From assembly GCF_000308695.1 (NCBI RefSeq), contig NZ_BAGG01000036.1, forward strand, positions 39,922-103,921: a DNA stretch of 64,000 nucleotides, given 5' to 3'. The notes below the pieces were generated by a model. The model saw nothing but the letters and a program-made list of their open reading frames with translations, was not told the DNA's origin and did no database searches. The position numbers and the translations under genes were made by a program. The DNA comes from Nocardia takedensis NBRC 100417. GTDB lineage: Bacteria > Actinomycetota > Actinomycetes > Mycobacteriales > Mycobacteriaceae. Below are positions 1 through 8,045 of this stretch, piece after piece. Position 1 is the first letter of the stretch. Each line of letters opens with the position of its first letter.

Positions 1-300
1 GGCGATATCGCCGAGGCGCGGGCGATCACCAAGGCCGTGGGCAACCACGCCTCGGTCTACGCGCCGAAGTCGGCGCTGGGCCACTCGATCGGCGCGGTCG
101 GCGCGCTCGAGTCGGTGCTCACCGTGCTCAGCATCCGGGACGGCATCGTCCCGCCGACGCTGAACCTGGAGAACCAGGATCCCGACATCGATCTCGACGT
201 GGTGCACGGCGAAGCCCGTCGCCAGGAGATCGAGTACGCGATCAACAACTCCTTCGGTTTCGGTGGGCACAACGTGGCGCTCGCCTTCGGTCGCGCGTAG
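1..300 (+). CDS. kasB: Beta-ketoacyl-ACP synthase, 3' end (KasA/KasB type)
   Basis: This is the last 99 codons of a condensing enzyme whose start lies left of the window. It would extend malonyl-AcpM-bound acyl chains in FAS-II, making meromycolate precursors. Two late motifs are visible: the lysine/histidine segment [13 protein letters not shown], which carries the second active-site histidine, and the C-terminal [10 protein letters not shown] glycine loop; both are typical of FabF/KasA. The reading frame is open from base 1. The next gene is accD6, the same order as M. tuberculosis kasA-kasB-accD6, but a strong hairpin separates them. KasA versus KasB cannot be decided from the tail alone. 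Confidence 0.9.
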   Translation, partial: GDIAEARAITKAVGNHASVYAPKSALGHSIGAVGALESVLTVLSIRDGIVPPTLNLENQDPDIDLDVVHGEARRQEIEYAINNSFGFGGHNVALAFGRA

Positions 301-325
301 TCGCTCGACCGCCTGCACGACGAAC

Positions 326-358
326 CCGGCGGGGGCCGGTCAACGGCCCCCGCCGGTG
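326..358 (+). terminator. Intrinsic terminator between kasB and accD6
   Basis: A perfect 13-bp GC-rich stem (326-338 with 344-356) closes a 5-base GTCAA loop and is followed by a T-rich run, TGTTGTTTT. This is one of the clearest rho-independent terminators in the window. It should uncouple most accD6 transcription from the upstream kas genes. Confidence 0.85.
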
Positions 359-411
359 TTGTTTTCCGGCCGCGGTTCGGCGGCCCACATTCTTTCTGAG
401 GAGAATTCGCG

Positions 412-1845
412 ATGACAATCGTGGCTCCCGCGTTTTCGCAGGAAACGGAGCTGGATCCGCGGGATCCGCTGGGCAGGCTCCAGCGGTTCTTCGATCCCGG
501 CACCGTGCTTCCGCTGCATCCGCGTGACAAGTCCGGTGTTCTGGCCGCAATCGGCGAGGTCGACGGTGTGCGCACCGTGGCCTACTGCTCCGATGCCACC
601 GTGATGGGCGGGGCGATGGGCGTGGAGGGCTGCAAGCACATCGTCGACGCCATCGACACCGCCATCGAGTCGCGCGTGCCCGTGGTCGGGATCTGGCATT
701 CCGGCGGGGCGCGGCTGGCCGAGGGCGTGGAGGCCCTCGACGCGGTGGGCCGGGTGTTCGAGGCCATGGTGCGCGCGTCGGGTCTGGTGCCGCAGTTGTC
801 GGTGGTGCTCGGCTTCGCGGCGGGCGGCGCGGCCTACGGTCCCGCGCTGACCGATATCGTGATCATGGCCCCCGAGGGCCGGGTCTTCGTGACCGGACCC
901 GACGTGGTCCGCAGCGTCACCGGCGAGCAGGTCGACATGGCCACTCTCGGCGGCCCGGAGACCCACGGAAAGAAGTCCGGTGTGGCCCACGTCGTGGCCG
1001 ACAGCGAATCCGATGCCATGCACCGCGCCCGCAGGCTGGTGTCGATGTTCGCCGAACAAGGCGAATTCGATCTGCTGGCCGCCGAGCACGGCGACGTCGA
1101 TCTGAAGGCGATGCTGCCGGAGTCGGCCAAGCGCGCCTACGACGTGAAGCCGATCGTGCACGAGTTGCTCGACAACGTCGACGGTGAGTCGACCTTCGAG
1201 GAATTGCAGGGCGGTTACGCGCGCAGCATGGTGACCGGTCTGGGTCGCCTGGGCGGGCGCACGGTCGGTGTGTTGGCCAACAATCCGCTGCGGCTGGGCG
1301 GCTGCCTGAATTCGCAGAGCGCGGAGAAGGCGGCGCGTTTCGTGCGGTTGTGCGACGCGTTCGGTATCCCGCTCATCGTGGTCACCGACGTGCCCGGTTA
1401 CCTGCCCGGCGTGGGTCAGGAGTGGGACGGCGTGGTGCGGCGTGGCGCGAAACTGCTGCACGCTTTCGCCGAGGCCAGGGTGCCGCGGGTGACCCTGGTG
1501 ACCAGGAAGATCTACGGCGGCGCCTACATCGCGATGAACGCCAGGTCGCTGGGCGCGACCGCGGTGTTCGCGTGGCCCGGTTCCGAGGTCGCGGTGATGG
1601 GTGCGAAGGCGGCCGTCGGCATCCTGCACAAGAAGGCGCTCGCGGCGGCGCCGGAACACGAGCGCGAGGCGTTGCACGAGCGGTTGACCGTCGAGCACGA
1701 GAAGATCGCGGGCGGCGTGGAGCGCGCGGTGGCGATCGGTGTGGTCGATCAGGTGATCGACCCGGCCAAGACCCGCAGCACGATCGCGGCCGCGCTGGCG
1801 GCGGCCCCGTCGCGGCCCAGCCACCACAAGAACATCCCGCTGTGA
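412..1845 (+). CDS. accD6: Acyl-CoA carboxylase carboxyltransferase (beta) subunit AccD6
   Basis: This 477-aa cytosolic carboxyltransferase would move CO2 from biotinylated AccA to acetyl- or propionyl-CoA, supplying malonyl-CoA to FAS-II. The two crotonase-like halves are seen: an N-terminal half with the oxyanion segment GFAAGGAAYGPAL (about residue 135) and a C-terminal half with VPGYLPG (about 326) and RKIYGGAYIAM (about 364). The length matches mycobacterial AccD6 (about 473). The ATG at 412 follows GAGGAG at a normal distance. It sits downstream of kasB as in other mycolate producers, but behind a terminator, so it probably has its own promoter in the 50 bases after the hairpin. Confidence 0.93.
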   Translation: MTIVAPAFSQETELDPRDPLGRLQRFFDPGTVLPLHPRDKSGVLAAIGEVDGVRTVAYCSDATVMGGAMGVEGCKHIVDAIDTAIESRVPVVGIWHSGGARLAEGVEALDAVGRVFEAMVRASGLVPQLSVVLGFAAGGAAYGPALTDIVIMAPEGRVFVTGPDVVRSVTGEQVDMATLGGPETHGKKSGVAHVVADSESDAMHRARRLVSMFAEQGEFDLLAAEHGDVDLKAMLPESAKRAYDVKPIVHELLDNVDGESTFEELQGGYARSMVTGLGRLGGRTVGVLANNPLRLGGCLNSQSAEKAARFVRLCDAFGIPLIVVTDVPGYLPGVGQEWDGVVRRGAKLLHAFAEARVPRVTLVTRKIYGGAYIAMNARSLGATAVFAWPGSEVAVMGAKAAVGILHKKALAAAPEHEREALHERLTVEHEKIAGGVERAVAIGVVDQVIDPAKTRSTIAAALAAAPSRPSHHKNIPL

Positions 1846-1861
1846 ACTGAGTTCCGCGGTG

Positions 1862-1894
1862 CCGGGCCCCGGGCGGAATTCGCCCGGGGCCCGG
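1862..1894 (+). terminator. Terminator hairpin after accD6
   Basis: A perfect 14-bp GC stem (1862-1875 with 1881-1894) with a GAATT loop lies 16 bases after the accD6 stop. There is no U-tract, which is common for actinobacterial terminators. Confidence 0.7.
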
Positions 1895-1919
1895 TCGCGT
1901 GGCTGGGTAGCATCGGGGG

Positions 1920-2384
1920 ATGCGTTACGAGGATCTAGCCGACGAGCCGTGTTCGATCACGCGTCCGTTGGTGATCCTGGGGGACCGCTGGACGTTGGTG
2001 ATCCTGAAGTACTGCTTCGCGGGGGTGCGGCGGTTCAACGCCTTCCAGCACGTGCTGGGGATCTCGCGCGGCCGATTGCAGGACCGGCTGGATCGGTTGA
2101 TCGAGCACGGCATCCTGGTGAAGCAGAAGGCCGCGGTCGGCGCGCACGAGGAGTATCGGCTGACCCGCAAGGGCCACGACCTGTATCCGATCCTGATGGC
2201 GATCCGGGAGTGGGGCGACGCCTACATGGCTCCCGAGGGGCCGCCCGTGGAGTACCGGCATCGGGACTGCGCGGGTTCGGCGCGTGCGCGCCTGGACTGT
2301 GACTGCTGCGGCGCGGAATTGACCGCGCGCGAGGTGGAGCCCCGACCGGGGCCGGGGTTACTCGCGCGCGAGTCGGTCTCCTAG
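1920..2384 (+). CDS. HxlR-family winged-helix transcriptional regulator
   Basis: The 154-aa product starts with the HxlR pattern: a cysteine near residue 11 (EPCSITRPLVILGDRWT), then the winged helix with RFNAFQHVLGISRGRLQDRL and the DNA-contacting wing YRLTRKGHDLYPIL, to about residue 105. The tail has a Cys cluster, DCDCC (about residues 126-130), which could bind metal or sense thiol stress. A -10-like TAGCAT ends 6 bases before the ATG, with no Shine-Dalgarno sequence, so the mRNA is probably leaderless. The gene ends 10 bases from a convergent nitroreductase; HxlR proteins often control redox or electrophile-response genes, so that neighbour is a plausible target (inference). Confidence 0.87.
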   Translation: MRYEDLADEPCSITRPLVILGDRWTLVILKYCFAGVRRFNAFQHVLGISRGRLQDRLDRLIEHGILVKQKAAVGAHEEYRLTRKGHDLYPILMAIREWGDAYMAPEGPPVEYRHRDCAGSARARLDCDCCGAELTAREVEPRPGPGLLARESVS

Positions 2385-2394
2385 CCCGCCCGAT

Positions 2395-3078
2395 TCAGTC
2401 GACGTGCCAGGTGGCGACCTGGTCGAGTTCGGCACGCGCGGTGCGGAATCCGTTGACCGGGTGGTCGGTGTCGGGGTAGCCGAAGGAGATGGCGGCCACG
2501 ACCTTGCGCTGTTCGGGCAGGCCGAACCAGTCGCGCAGGAACGGGGCGTAGGAGGCCAGTGCGGCCTGCGGCGCCGCGCCGAGTCCCAGGCTCTGCGCGG
2601 CCAGCAGGAAGGTACCGATGTAGAGGCCGCAGTCGACCGCGCCGTAGACGCCGAGGTCGGCTTCGCTGGTGACGATCGCGACGTGCGGTGCGTCGAACAA
2701 CTCGAAATTGCGCAGCGCCTGACGCATGGTGCCCGCGTTGTCGCCTTTGACGATGCCGACGGAATCGTAGAGTTGCAGCCCGCATTCGCGGCGGCGGTCG
2801 CGGAAGACGCCGTCGTAGCGGGCCGGGAAGGGGTAGTCCGGGGCGGGGGTGGCGGTGGGAACGTGGTCGAGCAGCGCTTTGCGGAACCGGTCGGTGCCCG
2901 CGCCTTCGGTGATCGCGACCTGCCAGGGCTGGGTGTTGCACCAGGAGGGGGTGCGCTGGGCCAGGCGCAACAGGGTCTCGATGGTCGCGCGCGGCACCTG
3001 GTCGGGGGTGAACTGTCGGCAGGTCCAGCGCTGGTCGAGCAGGTCGTCCAGGGTTTGCGCGGTCTCGGTGCTGCTCAT
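2395..3078 (-). CDS. Nitroreductase family protein
   Basis: This 227-aa FMN-dependent oxidoreductase has the nitroreductase fold: the N-terminal FMN phosphate site RWTCRQF (residues 17-23), the segment RTPSWCNTQPWQV (about 42-54), and the C-terminal PVNGFRTAR. Such enzymes reduce nitro compounds, quinones or enones with NAD(P)H. The ATG at 3078 follows GAAGGG; the frame stays open about 95 codons upstream, but that stretch reads as non-coding. It is convergent with the HxlR regulator and divergent from the methyltransferase, sharing a 180-bp promoter region. The substrate is unknown. Confidence 0.88.
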   Translation of the reverse strand: MSSTETAQTLDDLLDQRWTCRQFTPDQVPRATIETLLRLAQRTPSWCNTQPWQVAITEGAGTDRFRKALLDHVPTATPAPDYPFPARYDGVFRDRRRECGLQLYDSVGIVKGDNAGTMRQALRNFELFDAPHVAIVTSEADLGVYGAVDCGLYIGTFLLAAQSLGLGAAPQAALASYAPFLRDWFGLPEQRKVVAAISFGYPDTDHPVNGFRTARAELDQVATWHVD

Positions 3079-3102
3079 CGTTCGCCCTTCGAGTTCGGTT
3101 CT

Positions 3103-3121
3103 ATTTCGAGACCGAATACTA
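3103..3121 (-). promoter_or_regulatory. Candidate -10 box with inverted repeat, nitroreductase promoter
   Basis: Upstream of the nitroreductase start on the minus strand lies TAGTAT (3121-3116), immediately followed by the imperfect palindrome ATTCGGTCTCGAAAT (3117-3103). A symmetric element at the transcription start is where a repressor such as the neighbouring HxlR protein could bind. No good -35 element was seen, so this is tentative. Confidence 0.35.
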
Positions 3122-3258
3122 GCCGCGGCGGTGCCGTCGCGGAACCACCGACGCGAGAACGGCGGTCCCGCGCGAGCGTCGTCCGACCCCGGAATCGCGG
3201 GCGCGCGGCGAAACGCAAAAGCCCGTGGGCGGGTCGGCGGGCCGGCAGAATCCGAGCC

Positions 3259-5121
3259 ATGGGGTCCCCGACCCAGGTGCTGCGCGCGGCCCGCAAGCGA
3301 CACGGCAGGCACTACACGCCGCCGGTGCTCGCCCGTTTCCTCGCGCGACGCCTGTTGGCGCAACTGCCGCGACCGGACTTATCCGGCACCCTGCGTGTCC
3401 TGGATCCCGCCTGCGGCGACGGTGAGTTGCTGTTGTCCCTGCATCGCGAGGTGAGCGCCCGCTTCCCGGGAGTGCGGGTGGAACCGACCGGATTCGACCT
3501 CGACGAGACCGCCCTCGCGGTGGCGCGTGGCCGGGCCGAACAGGCGGGGATCGAGGTGGACTGGCACGCGGGGGATTTCCTGGCCGAAGCGCGATCGTTG
3601 CCCGACAACGGTTTCGACGCCATCATCACCAACCCGCCCTACGTCCGCACCCAACAGTTGGGCGGGGCCACGGCCCGACTGCTCGCCGAACAGTTCGGTC
3701 TGCGTGGCCGGATCGATCTGACGCACCCTTTCGTAGCCGTCGCGCCGCGGTTGCTGCGCCCCGGCGGCACACTCGGCCTGCTGTGCGCCAACCGCTTTCT
3801 CACCACCCGCGCCGGCGCGAACATCCGCGCCATCCTGCACGACGAACTCGCCCCCGTCGAACTCTACGATCTCGGCGACACCCGCCTGTTCGAGGCGGCG
3901 GTGCTGCCCGCGATCACCATCGCCACGCGCACCGACGCCCGACCGGAGTGCCGATTCGTCTCCGCCTACGAGATCCCCGGCGCGGCGGCGGAGGTTCCCG
4001 GCGGTGACCTGTTCGAGGCCCTCACCGGCGCGACGGAGAGGCGGGTCGCGCACAACGGGCGGATCTTCGCCGTCGAGGTCGGCAGGCTCTGGAGCGCGGG
4101 CGCGAGCGTGCCGCGCCGGTCCGAGGACACCTGGCGGATGTCCAATCCGACGGTCGACACATGGTTGGCCGGGGTGGCGGCGGGCACTTGGCGGACCTTC
4201 GGCGACGTCGCGCGCATCCGCGTGGGGATCAAGACGACCGCCGACCGGGTCTTCATCTCCGACCGCTGGGACCAGATGCGCCCGAGCCCGGAACCCGAAC
4301 TGCTGCTGGACCTGATCACCCATCACGATCTCGCGCCGTGGCGGATCACCCGCGCCCGCGACACCAGGGTGCTCTATCCCTACGACACCGGCGCGATCCG
4401 GCGCAAACCCGTCGACCTGGCCGAATTCCCCGGCGCGGCAGCCTATCTGGACGAGCACCGGCCGACGCTGGAAGGGCGACGCTACGTCCTGGACAGCGGT
4501 CGGGACTGGTTCGAGATCTGGGTGCCGCAGCGCCCGCACCTGTGGCGGGCGCCCAAACTGGTGTTCCCGGACATCAGCGAACGTCCGCGTTTCGCGCTGG
4601 ACCGGTCCGGGGCGGTGGTCAACGGCGACTGCTATTGGATCTCGCTAGCCGACCTGGACGGCGACCGCTTGGCCCACCTGCTGATGGGGGTGGCGAATTC
4701 GGCGCTGGGACTGCGCTATTACGACGCGGTCTGCGGCAACCGCCTCTACGCGGGGCGACGGCGGTGGATCACCCAGTACGTGTCGCGACTACCGCTGCCC
4801 GATCCGAGCACGCCCGCCGCGGCCCGGATCGTCGCCCTGGTGGCCGAAGTGATGGAAGGGCGCGCGCCGGACGCGGCGACCGCCGCCGAACTCGACGACC
4901 TGGTGGCCGCCGCGTTCGGGGTGCAACCCGTGTCAGCGCACCCCGTCGCGGACCGCGACCATGGGCAGCAGGATGTTGCGGGCGAATTCGCGACCGGCGG
5001 CGACGTCGTCCAAGGGGATGAGCCCATCGGGGGTCAGCGCCAGCGACATCGCCAGACGGGCCATGACCTCGGCGACCAGATCGGCGTCGAAGGTGTCGTC
5101 CTCGGCGCGCAGTTCGCGTAG
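3259..5121 (+). CDS. N6-adenine DNA methyltransferase, Eco57I/TaqI type, without a partner nuclease
   Basis: The 620-aa product has the gamma-class amino-methyltransferase order. The SAM-binding motif I is DPACGDGEL (from residue 49), the acidic FDLDE follows near residue 82, and the catalytic NPPY is at residues 125-128, which marks adenine-N6 or cytosine-N4 methylation. The later half (about residues 310-540), with RVGIKTTADRVFI and the final NRLYAGRRRWITQY, resembles TaqI-type target-recognition domains. There is no N-terminal nuclease domain and no endonuclease gene nearby, so it is an orphan or self-contained methylase. Recognisable coding ends near 4920, but the next stop is 5121, so about 63 terminal residues lie antisense to the TetR gene. 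The ATG at 3259 is the first start after the divergent promoter region. Confidence 0.85.
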   Translation: MGSPTQVLRAARKRHGRHYTPPVLARFLARRLLAQLPRPDLSGTLRVLDPACGDGELLLSLHREVSARFPGVRVEPTGFDLDETALAVARGRAEQAGIEVDWHAGDFLAEARSLPDNGFDAIITNPPYVRTQQLGGATARLLAEQFGLRGRIDLTHPFVAVAPRLLRPGGTLGLLCANRFLTTRAGANIRAILHDELAPVELYDLGDTRLFEAAVLPAITIATRTDARPECRFVSAYEIPGAAAEVPGGDLFEALTGATERRVAHNGRIFAVEVGRLWSAGASVPRRSEDTWRMSNPTVDTWLAGVAAGTWRTFGDVARIRVGIKTTADRVFISDRWDQMRPSPEPELLLDLITHHDLAPWRITRARDTRVLYPYDTGAIRRKPVDLAEFPGAAAYLDEHRPTLEGRRYVLDSGRDWFEIWVPQRPHLWRAPKLVFPDISERPRFALDRSGAVVNGDCYWISLADLDGDRLAHLLMGVANSALGLRYYDAVCGNRLYAGRRRWITQYVSRLPLPDPSTPAAARIVALVAEVMEGRAPDAATAAELDDLVAAAFGVQPVSAHPVADRDHGQQDVAGEFATGGDVVQGDEPIGGQRQRHRQTGHDLGDQIGVEGVVLGAQFA

Positions 5122-5556
5122 TTTCTCGGCGAGGTAGGTGCGGCCGACGGCCAGGATCGGCCCCGCCTCGGTGGTCAGGCGCGGCAGGATCAGGTCGGGT
5201 TCGGTGCGCAGCAGTCTGCGCAGCAGTTCGTTGCTCGCCATCGAGGCGATGAAGGCGACGAAGATCTCGACCAGTTGATCCTCGGTGCTCTCGTGGGTCT
5301 GCACCCGCTTGTCGATCTCGGCGACGAAGCGCTGGGCCTCCCGCAGGCTGACCGCCTCGACCAGATCGTTCTTGGACTCGAAGCGTCGGTACAGGGTGGC
5401 GGGGCTGATGCCGGCGCGGCGCGCGATCTCGCCCATGCTGGTGCGCTTGATGCCGAAGTCCAGGAACGCCGACAGGGCGCTCTCGAGGAGTTTCTTCTCA
5501 CCGTCGCTGACGGGATTGTCCAGGATCCGCTGGAGCATGGACGGGACGGTGGGCAT
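4933..5556 (-). CDS. TetR/AcrR-family transcriptional regulator
   Basis: The 207-aa protein has an N-terminal helix-turn-helix, from KKLLESALSAFLDFGIKRTS to the recognition helix RAGISPATLYRRFESKNDLV (about residues 20-65), then a helical ligand-binding domain with no recognisable subfamily signature. The ATG at 5556 follows GGAGAC; an in-frame ATG at 5613 would add 19 residues of low-complexity sequence and has a weaker ribosome site. Its 3' end lies inside the tail of the convergent methyltransferase frame. No divergent partner is present, so its target cannot be inferred. Confidence 0.88.
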   Translation of the reverse strand: MPTVPSMLQRILDNPVSDGEKKLLESALSAFLDFGIKRTSMGEIARRAGISPATLYRRFESKNDLVEAVSLREAQRFVAEIDKRVQTHESTEDQLVEIFVAFIASMASNELLRRLLRTEPDLILPRLTTEAGPILAVGRTYLAEKLRELRAEDDTFDADLVAEVMARLAMSLALTPDGLIPLDDVAAGREFARNILLPMVAVRDGVR

Positions 5557-5731
5557 CGGGTCTCCAGTCGGTCGGGTGGGCCTGCGTTCGTGGGATGGAT
5601 CGTGAGAAGCCATTATTCCATCGCCGAACGCCGTTCCGGCCCCGGTCCGCTGATTCGATGAGTGAAAGGCGTATGAACCTTCTCACTTTGTCGGCCCCCG
5701 GCGGGGTGCGTATCGCCGAGGGAATGGGGAA

Positions 5732-5917
5732 CTACCGGTGGGGAAGATCCAGATCGGCCATTTCCCGCTCGATCGCGTTGGCCGCGAAATCCACCCCGCG
5801 GGAACGCAATTCGTGGACGCGACGCCGCAGCGCCTCGATACCGCCGGGCTGGGCCGCGATATCCGCCACGCTGAGCCGCCGCGTGGGCCGGTGCATACTC
5901 GAATTCCTGTACGACAC
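5732..5917 (-). CDS. Small basic protein of unknown function (61 aa)
   Basis: This short gene begins at a GTG preceded by an ideal AGGAGG with a 7-base spacer, which is the main support for it. The product is Arg-rich and predicted helical, with SVADIAAQPGGIEALRRRVH in the middle and an acidic end (REMADLDLPHR). The frame stays open upstream to 6106, but that part has no ribosome site and looks non-coding. No family is recognised; a small DNA- or protein-binding factor is possible but unproven. It lies alone between the TetR gene and the carbonic anhydrase. Confidence 0.6.
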   Translation of the reverse strand: MSYRNSSMHRPTRRLSVADIAAQPGGIEALRRRVHELRSRGVDFAANAIEREMADLDLPHR

Positions 5918-6102
5918 CGTGGTACCTCCTGCCTGCGCGCAACGCCACGCCACCCCCGGGACGGGCTCGCCGCGGCACGAACGCTGCCGAGGCAACGCGA
6001 GCGCTGGACGATAACGTCTCGGCAAGAGCCTCCGGGACGCCGGGCACGCAGGCGAAATCGTATCAGCCCGCTTACCTGGACGTTTGTTCAGTGTGCTGTG
6101 TA

Positions 6103-6618
6103 TCACACGGCTGTGGCGTCCCGGTGCACCGACAGGCTGTGCACGTAGACCGCCGCGTTCAAGCGGATTCCGTCCACCTCCGCCTCGCCCAACTCCCGAC
6201 GCACCTTGCCCGGAACACCCGCCACCAGCGAACCCGGCGGGATCTGCGCCCCCTCGGGAATCAGCGCGTTGGCCGCGATCAGGCTGCCCGCGCCGATCAC
6301 CGCGCCGTTGAGCACCGTGGCGCCCATGCCGACCAGCACATCGTCACCGATGGTGCAGCCGTGCAGAATCGCGTTGTGTCCCACCGAGACACCCGTGCCC
6401 ACCGTCAACGGTTTGCCCGGATCGGCGTGCAGCACACAACCGTCCTGGATGTTGGTCCGCGCGCCGATCACGATGTTCTCGATATCGGCGCGCACCACCG
6501 CGCCGTACCAGATGCCGACCTCCTCGCCCAGACTCGCGCGCCCGATCACGGTGGCCGTGGGGGCGATCCATGCGCTCTCGGCGACTTGCGGCGCGACTCC
6601 GCCGATCTCGATCATCAT
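6103..6618 (-). CDS. Gamma-class carbonic anhydrase family protein
   Basis: The 171-aa product is built of left-handed beta-helix hexapeptide repeats (for example IGRASLGEEVGIWYGAVV and GTGVSVGHNAILHGC). Metal-ligand histidines typical of gamma carbonic anhydrases are visible in GCVLHAD, VGHNAILHG. It resembles YrdA/PaaY proteins, which bind zinc and may hydrate CO2 or act as acyltransferase-like scaffolds. Two adjacent ATG codons (6618 and 6615) are the likely start; a TTG at 6627 lies inside the tandem repeat and is less likely. It is divergent from ald. Confidence 0.87.
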   Translation of the reverse strand: MMIEIGGVAPQVAESAWIAPTATVIGRASLGEEVGIWYGAVVRADIENIVIGARTNIQDGCVLHADPGKPLTVGTGVSVGHNAILHGCTIGDDVLVGMGATVLNGAVIGAGSLIAANALIPEGAQIPPGSLVAGVPGKVRRELGEAEVDGIRLNAAVYVHSLSVHRDATAV

Positions 6619-6626
6619 GGGCACCA

Positions 6627-6710
6627 ACTTAGCCCTGCGTCATGTGCGCCGACTTAGCCCTGCGTCATGTGCGCCGACTCGGCCCTGCGTCATGTGCGCC
6701 GACTCAGCCC
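6627..6710. repeat. 25-bp direct tandem repeat, 3.3 copies
   Basis: Units start at 6627, 6652, 6677 and 6702 (the last partial). Each contains TTAGCCCTGCGTCATGTGCG or a near-identical version, with C/T and A/G changes only in the first few bases. The array fills the divergent promoter region between the carbonic anhydrase and ald. There are no unique spacers, so it is not a CRISPR array. Confidence 0.9.
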
Positions 6711-6777
6711 GCGCCCCGATGCCTCGGGCGGGCGCGCCGTCGTGGCGAACGCCGCCGGGGTGGACGACGATGGCGGT

Positions 6778-7881
6778 ATGAGGATCGGAGTTCCACGGGA
6801 GGTCAAAGAGCAGGAGTTCCGGGTCGCGCTCACTCCCGCGGGCGCGGGGGAACTGGTGCGGCGCGGACACGAAGTGCTGGTGGAGGTCGACGCGGGCCGG
6901 GGCTCTGCGTTCGCCGACGACGACTACGCGGCCGCGGGCGCGCGACTCGTCCCGCTCGCCGACCAGGTCTGGGCCGAGGCCGACCTGGTGCTCAAGGTCA
7001 AGGAACCCGTCGCCGCCGAATATCACCGGATGCGCGCCGGGCAGGTGCTGTTCACCTACCTGCACTTGGCCGCCTCGCGCGCCTGCACCGAGGCCGTACT
7101 CGACTCGGGCATCACCGCCATCGCCTACGAGACCGTGCGCGCCGCCGACGGATCGCTGCCGCTGCTCGCGCCGATGAGCGAGGTCGCGGGCAAGCTCGGC
7201 CCCCAGGTCGGGGCCTACCACCTGATGGCGCCACTCGGCGGCGGCGGTGTGCTGCTCGGCGGCGTGCCGGGAGTGCGACCCGCCGACGTGGTCGTCCTCG
7301 GCGGCGGAGTCGCGGGCGCCAGCGCCGCCACCGTCGCTGTCGGCATGGGCGCGCGCGTCACCGTGCTCGACACCGATCCGCAGCGCCTGCGCGAACTCGA
7401 CGCCCGCTACCGAGGACGCCTGGTGACCCTGACCTCCACCGCCGCCGAGATCGAGCGCGCCGTCACCGCCGCCGATCTCGTCATCGGATCGGTACTGGTC
7501 CCCGGCGCGCGCGCCCCGAAACTGGTCTCCCTGGACCTGGTCGAACGGATGCGGCCGGGATCGGTGCTGGTCGACATCGCCATCGACCAAGGCGGCTGCT
7601 TCGAGGGCTCCCATCCCACCACGCACGCCGAACCCACCTTCCCCGTGGCGAATTCGCTGTACTACTGCGTGGCGAACATGCCCGGCGCGGTCCCGCACAC
7701 CTCCACCCTCGCGTTGACCAGCGCGACGCTGCCCTACGTGCTCGCCATCGCCGCGGACGGGTGGCGGGCGGCCTGCGCGCGCCACCCCGACCTCGCGCAC
7801 GGGCTCACCGCCGACGCGGGGCGGTTGCTGTCGGCGCAGGTCGCCGCCGCGCACGGTCTGGAGGTCGCGGCGGCGGAGTGA
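6778..7881 (+). CDS. ald: Alanine dehydrogenase
   Basis: The 367-aa enzyme would interconvert L-alanine and pyruvate plus ammonia using NAD. It begins MRIGVPREVKEQEFRVALTP, the family signature, with the pyruvate-binding region to about residue 130. The Rossmann glycine loop is VVVLGGGVAGASAA (about 170-183), and KVKEP and the FTYLHLAA histidine segment are present. The length equals typical Ald (about 370). The ATG at 6778 is chosen because upstream frames run into the tandem repeat. A hairpin at 7989-8013 probably ends the transcript. Confidence 0.93.
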   Translation: MRIGVPREVKEQEFRVALTPAGAGELVRRGHEVLVEVDAGRGSAFADDDYAAAGARLVPLADQVWAEADLVLKVKEPVAAEYHRMRAGQVLFTYLHLAASRACTEAVLDSGITAIAYETVRAADGSLPLLAPMSEVAGKLGPQVGAYHLMAPLGGGGVLLGGVPGVRPADVVVLGGGVAGASAATVAVGMGARVTVLDTDPQRLRELDARYRGRLVTLTSTAAEIERAVTAADLVIGSVLVPGARAPKLVSLDLVERMRPGSVLVDIAIDQGGCFEGSHPTTHAEPTFPVANSLYYCVANMPGAVPHTSTLALTSATLPYVLAIAADGWRAACARHPDLAHGLTADAGRLLSAQVAAAHGLEVAAAE

Positions 7882-7988
7882 GGGGGCCGCTCGGGCCATG
7901 CTTGACGCCAACGCCGATTCGCCGGAGCCGTGAGGTCAGCGTCCGCGCCGTGCACGACCGATGGCCCGATGAGACATGACCAGGCCGT

Positions 7989-8013
7989 GCCCTCCCGAGG
8001 TGCTCGGGAGGGC
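7989..8013. terminator. Bidirectional terminator between ald and the sigma factor
   Basis: A perfect 11-bp stem GCCCTCCCGAG/CTCGGGAGGGC with a GTG loop lies between two convergent genes and could stop transcription from both sides. Confidence 0.7.
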
Positions 8014-8045
8014 GTCGATCCGGCGGCGGAAGGGGTGCCGGGCGG

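Noticed and set aside
340..1827. Long open frames antisense to accD6 and many other genes
   Set aside because: High GC makes long frames on the opposite strand. Their products are Arg/His/Gly-rich without motifs, and the plus-strand gene is certain.
2404..3258. N-terminal extension of the methyltransferase
   Set aside because: The frame is open, but it is antisense to the nitroreductase and shows no coding character; the methylase motifs begin after the ATG at 3259.
6627..6710. CRISPR-like repeat array
   Set aside because: The units are directly adjacent without unique spacers, and no cas genes are near. The Cas4-like nuclease at 62298-63383 is 55 kb away and belongs to another operon.
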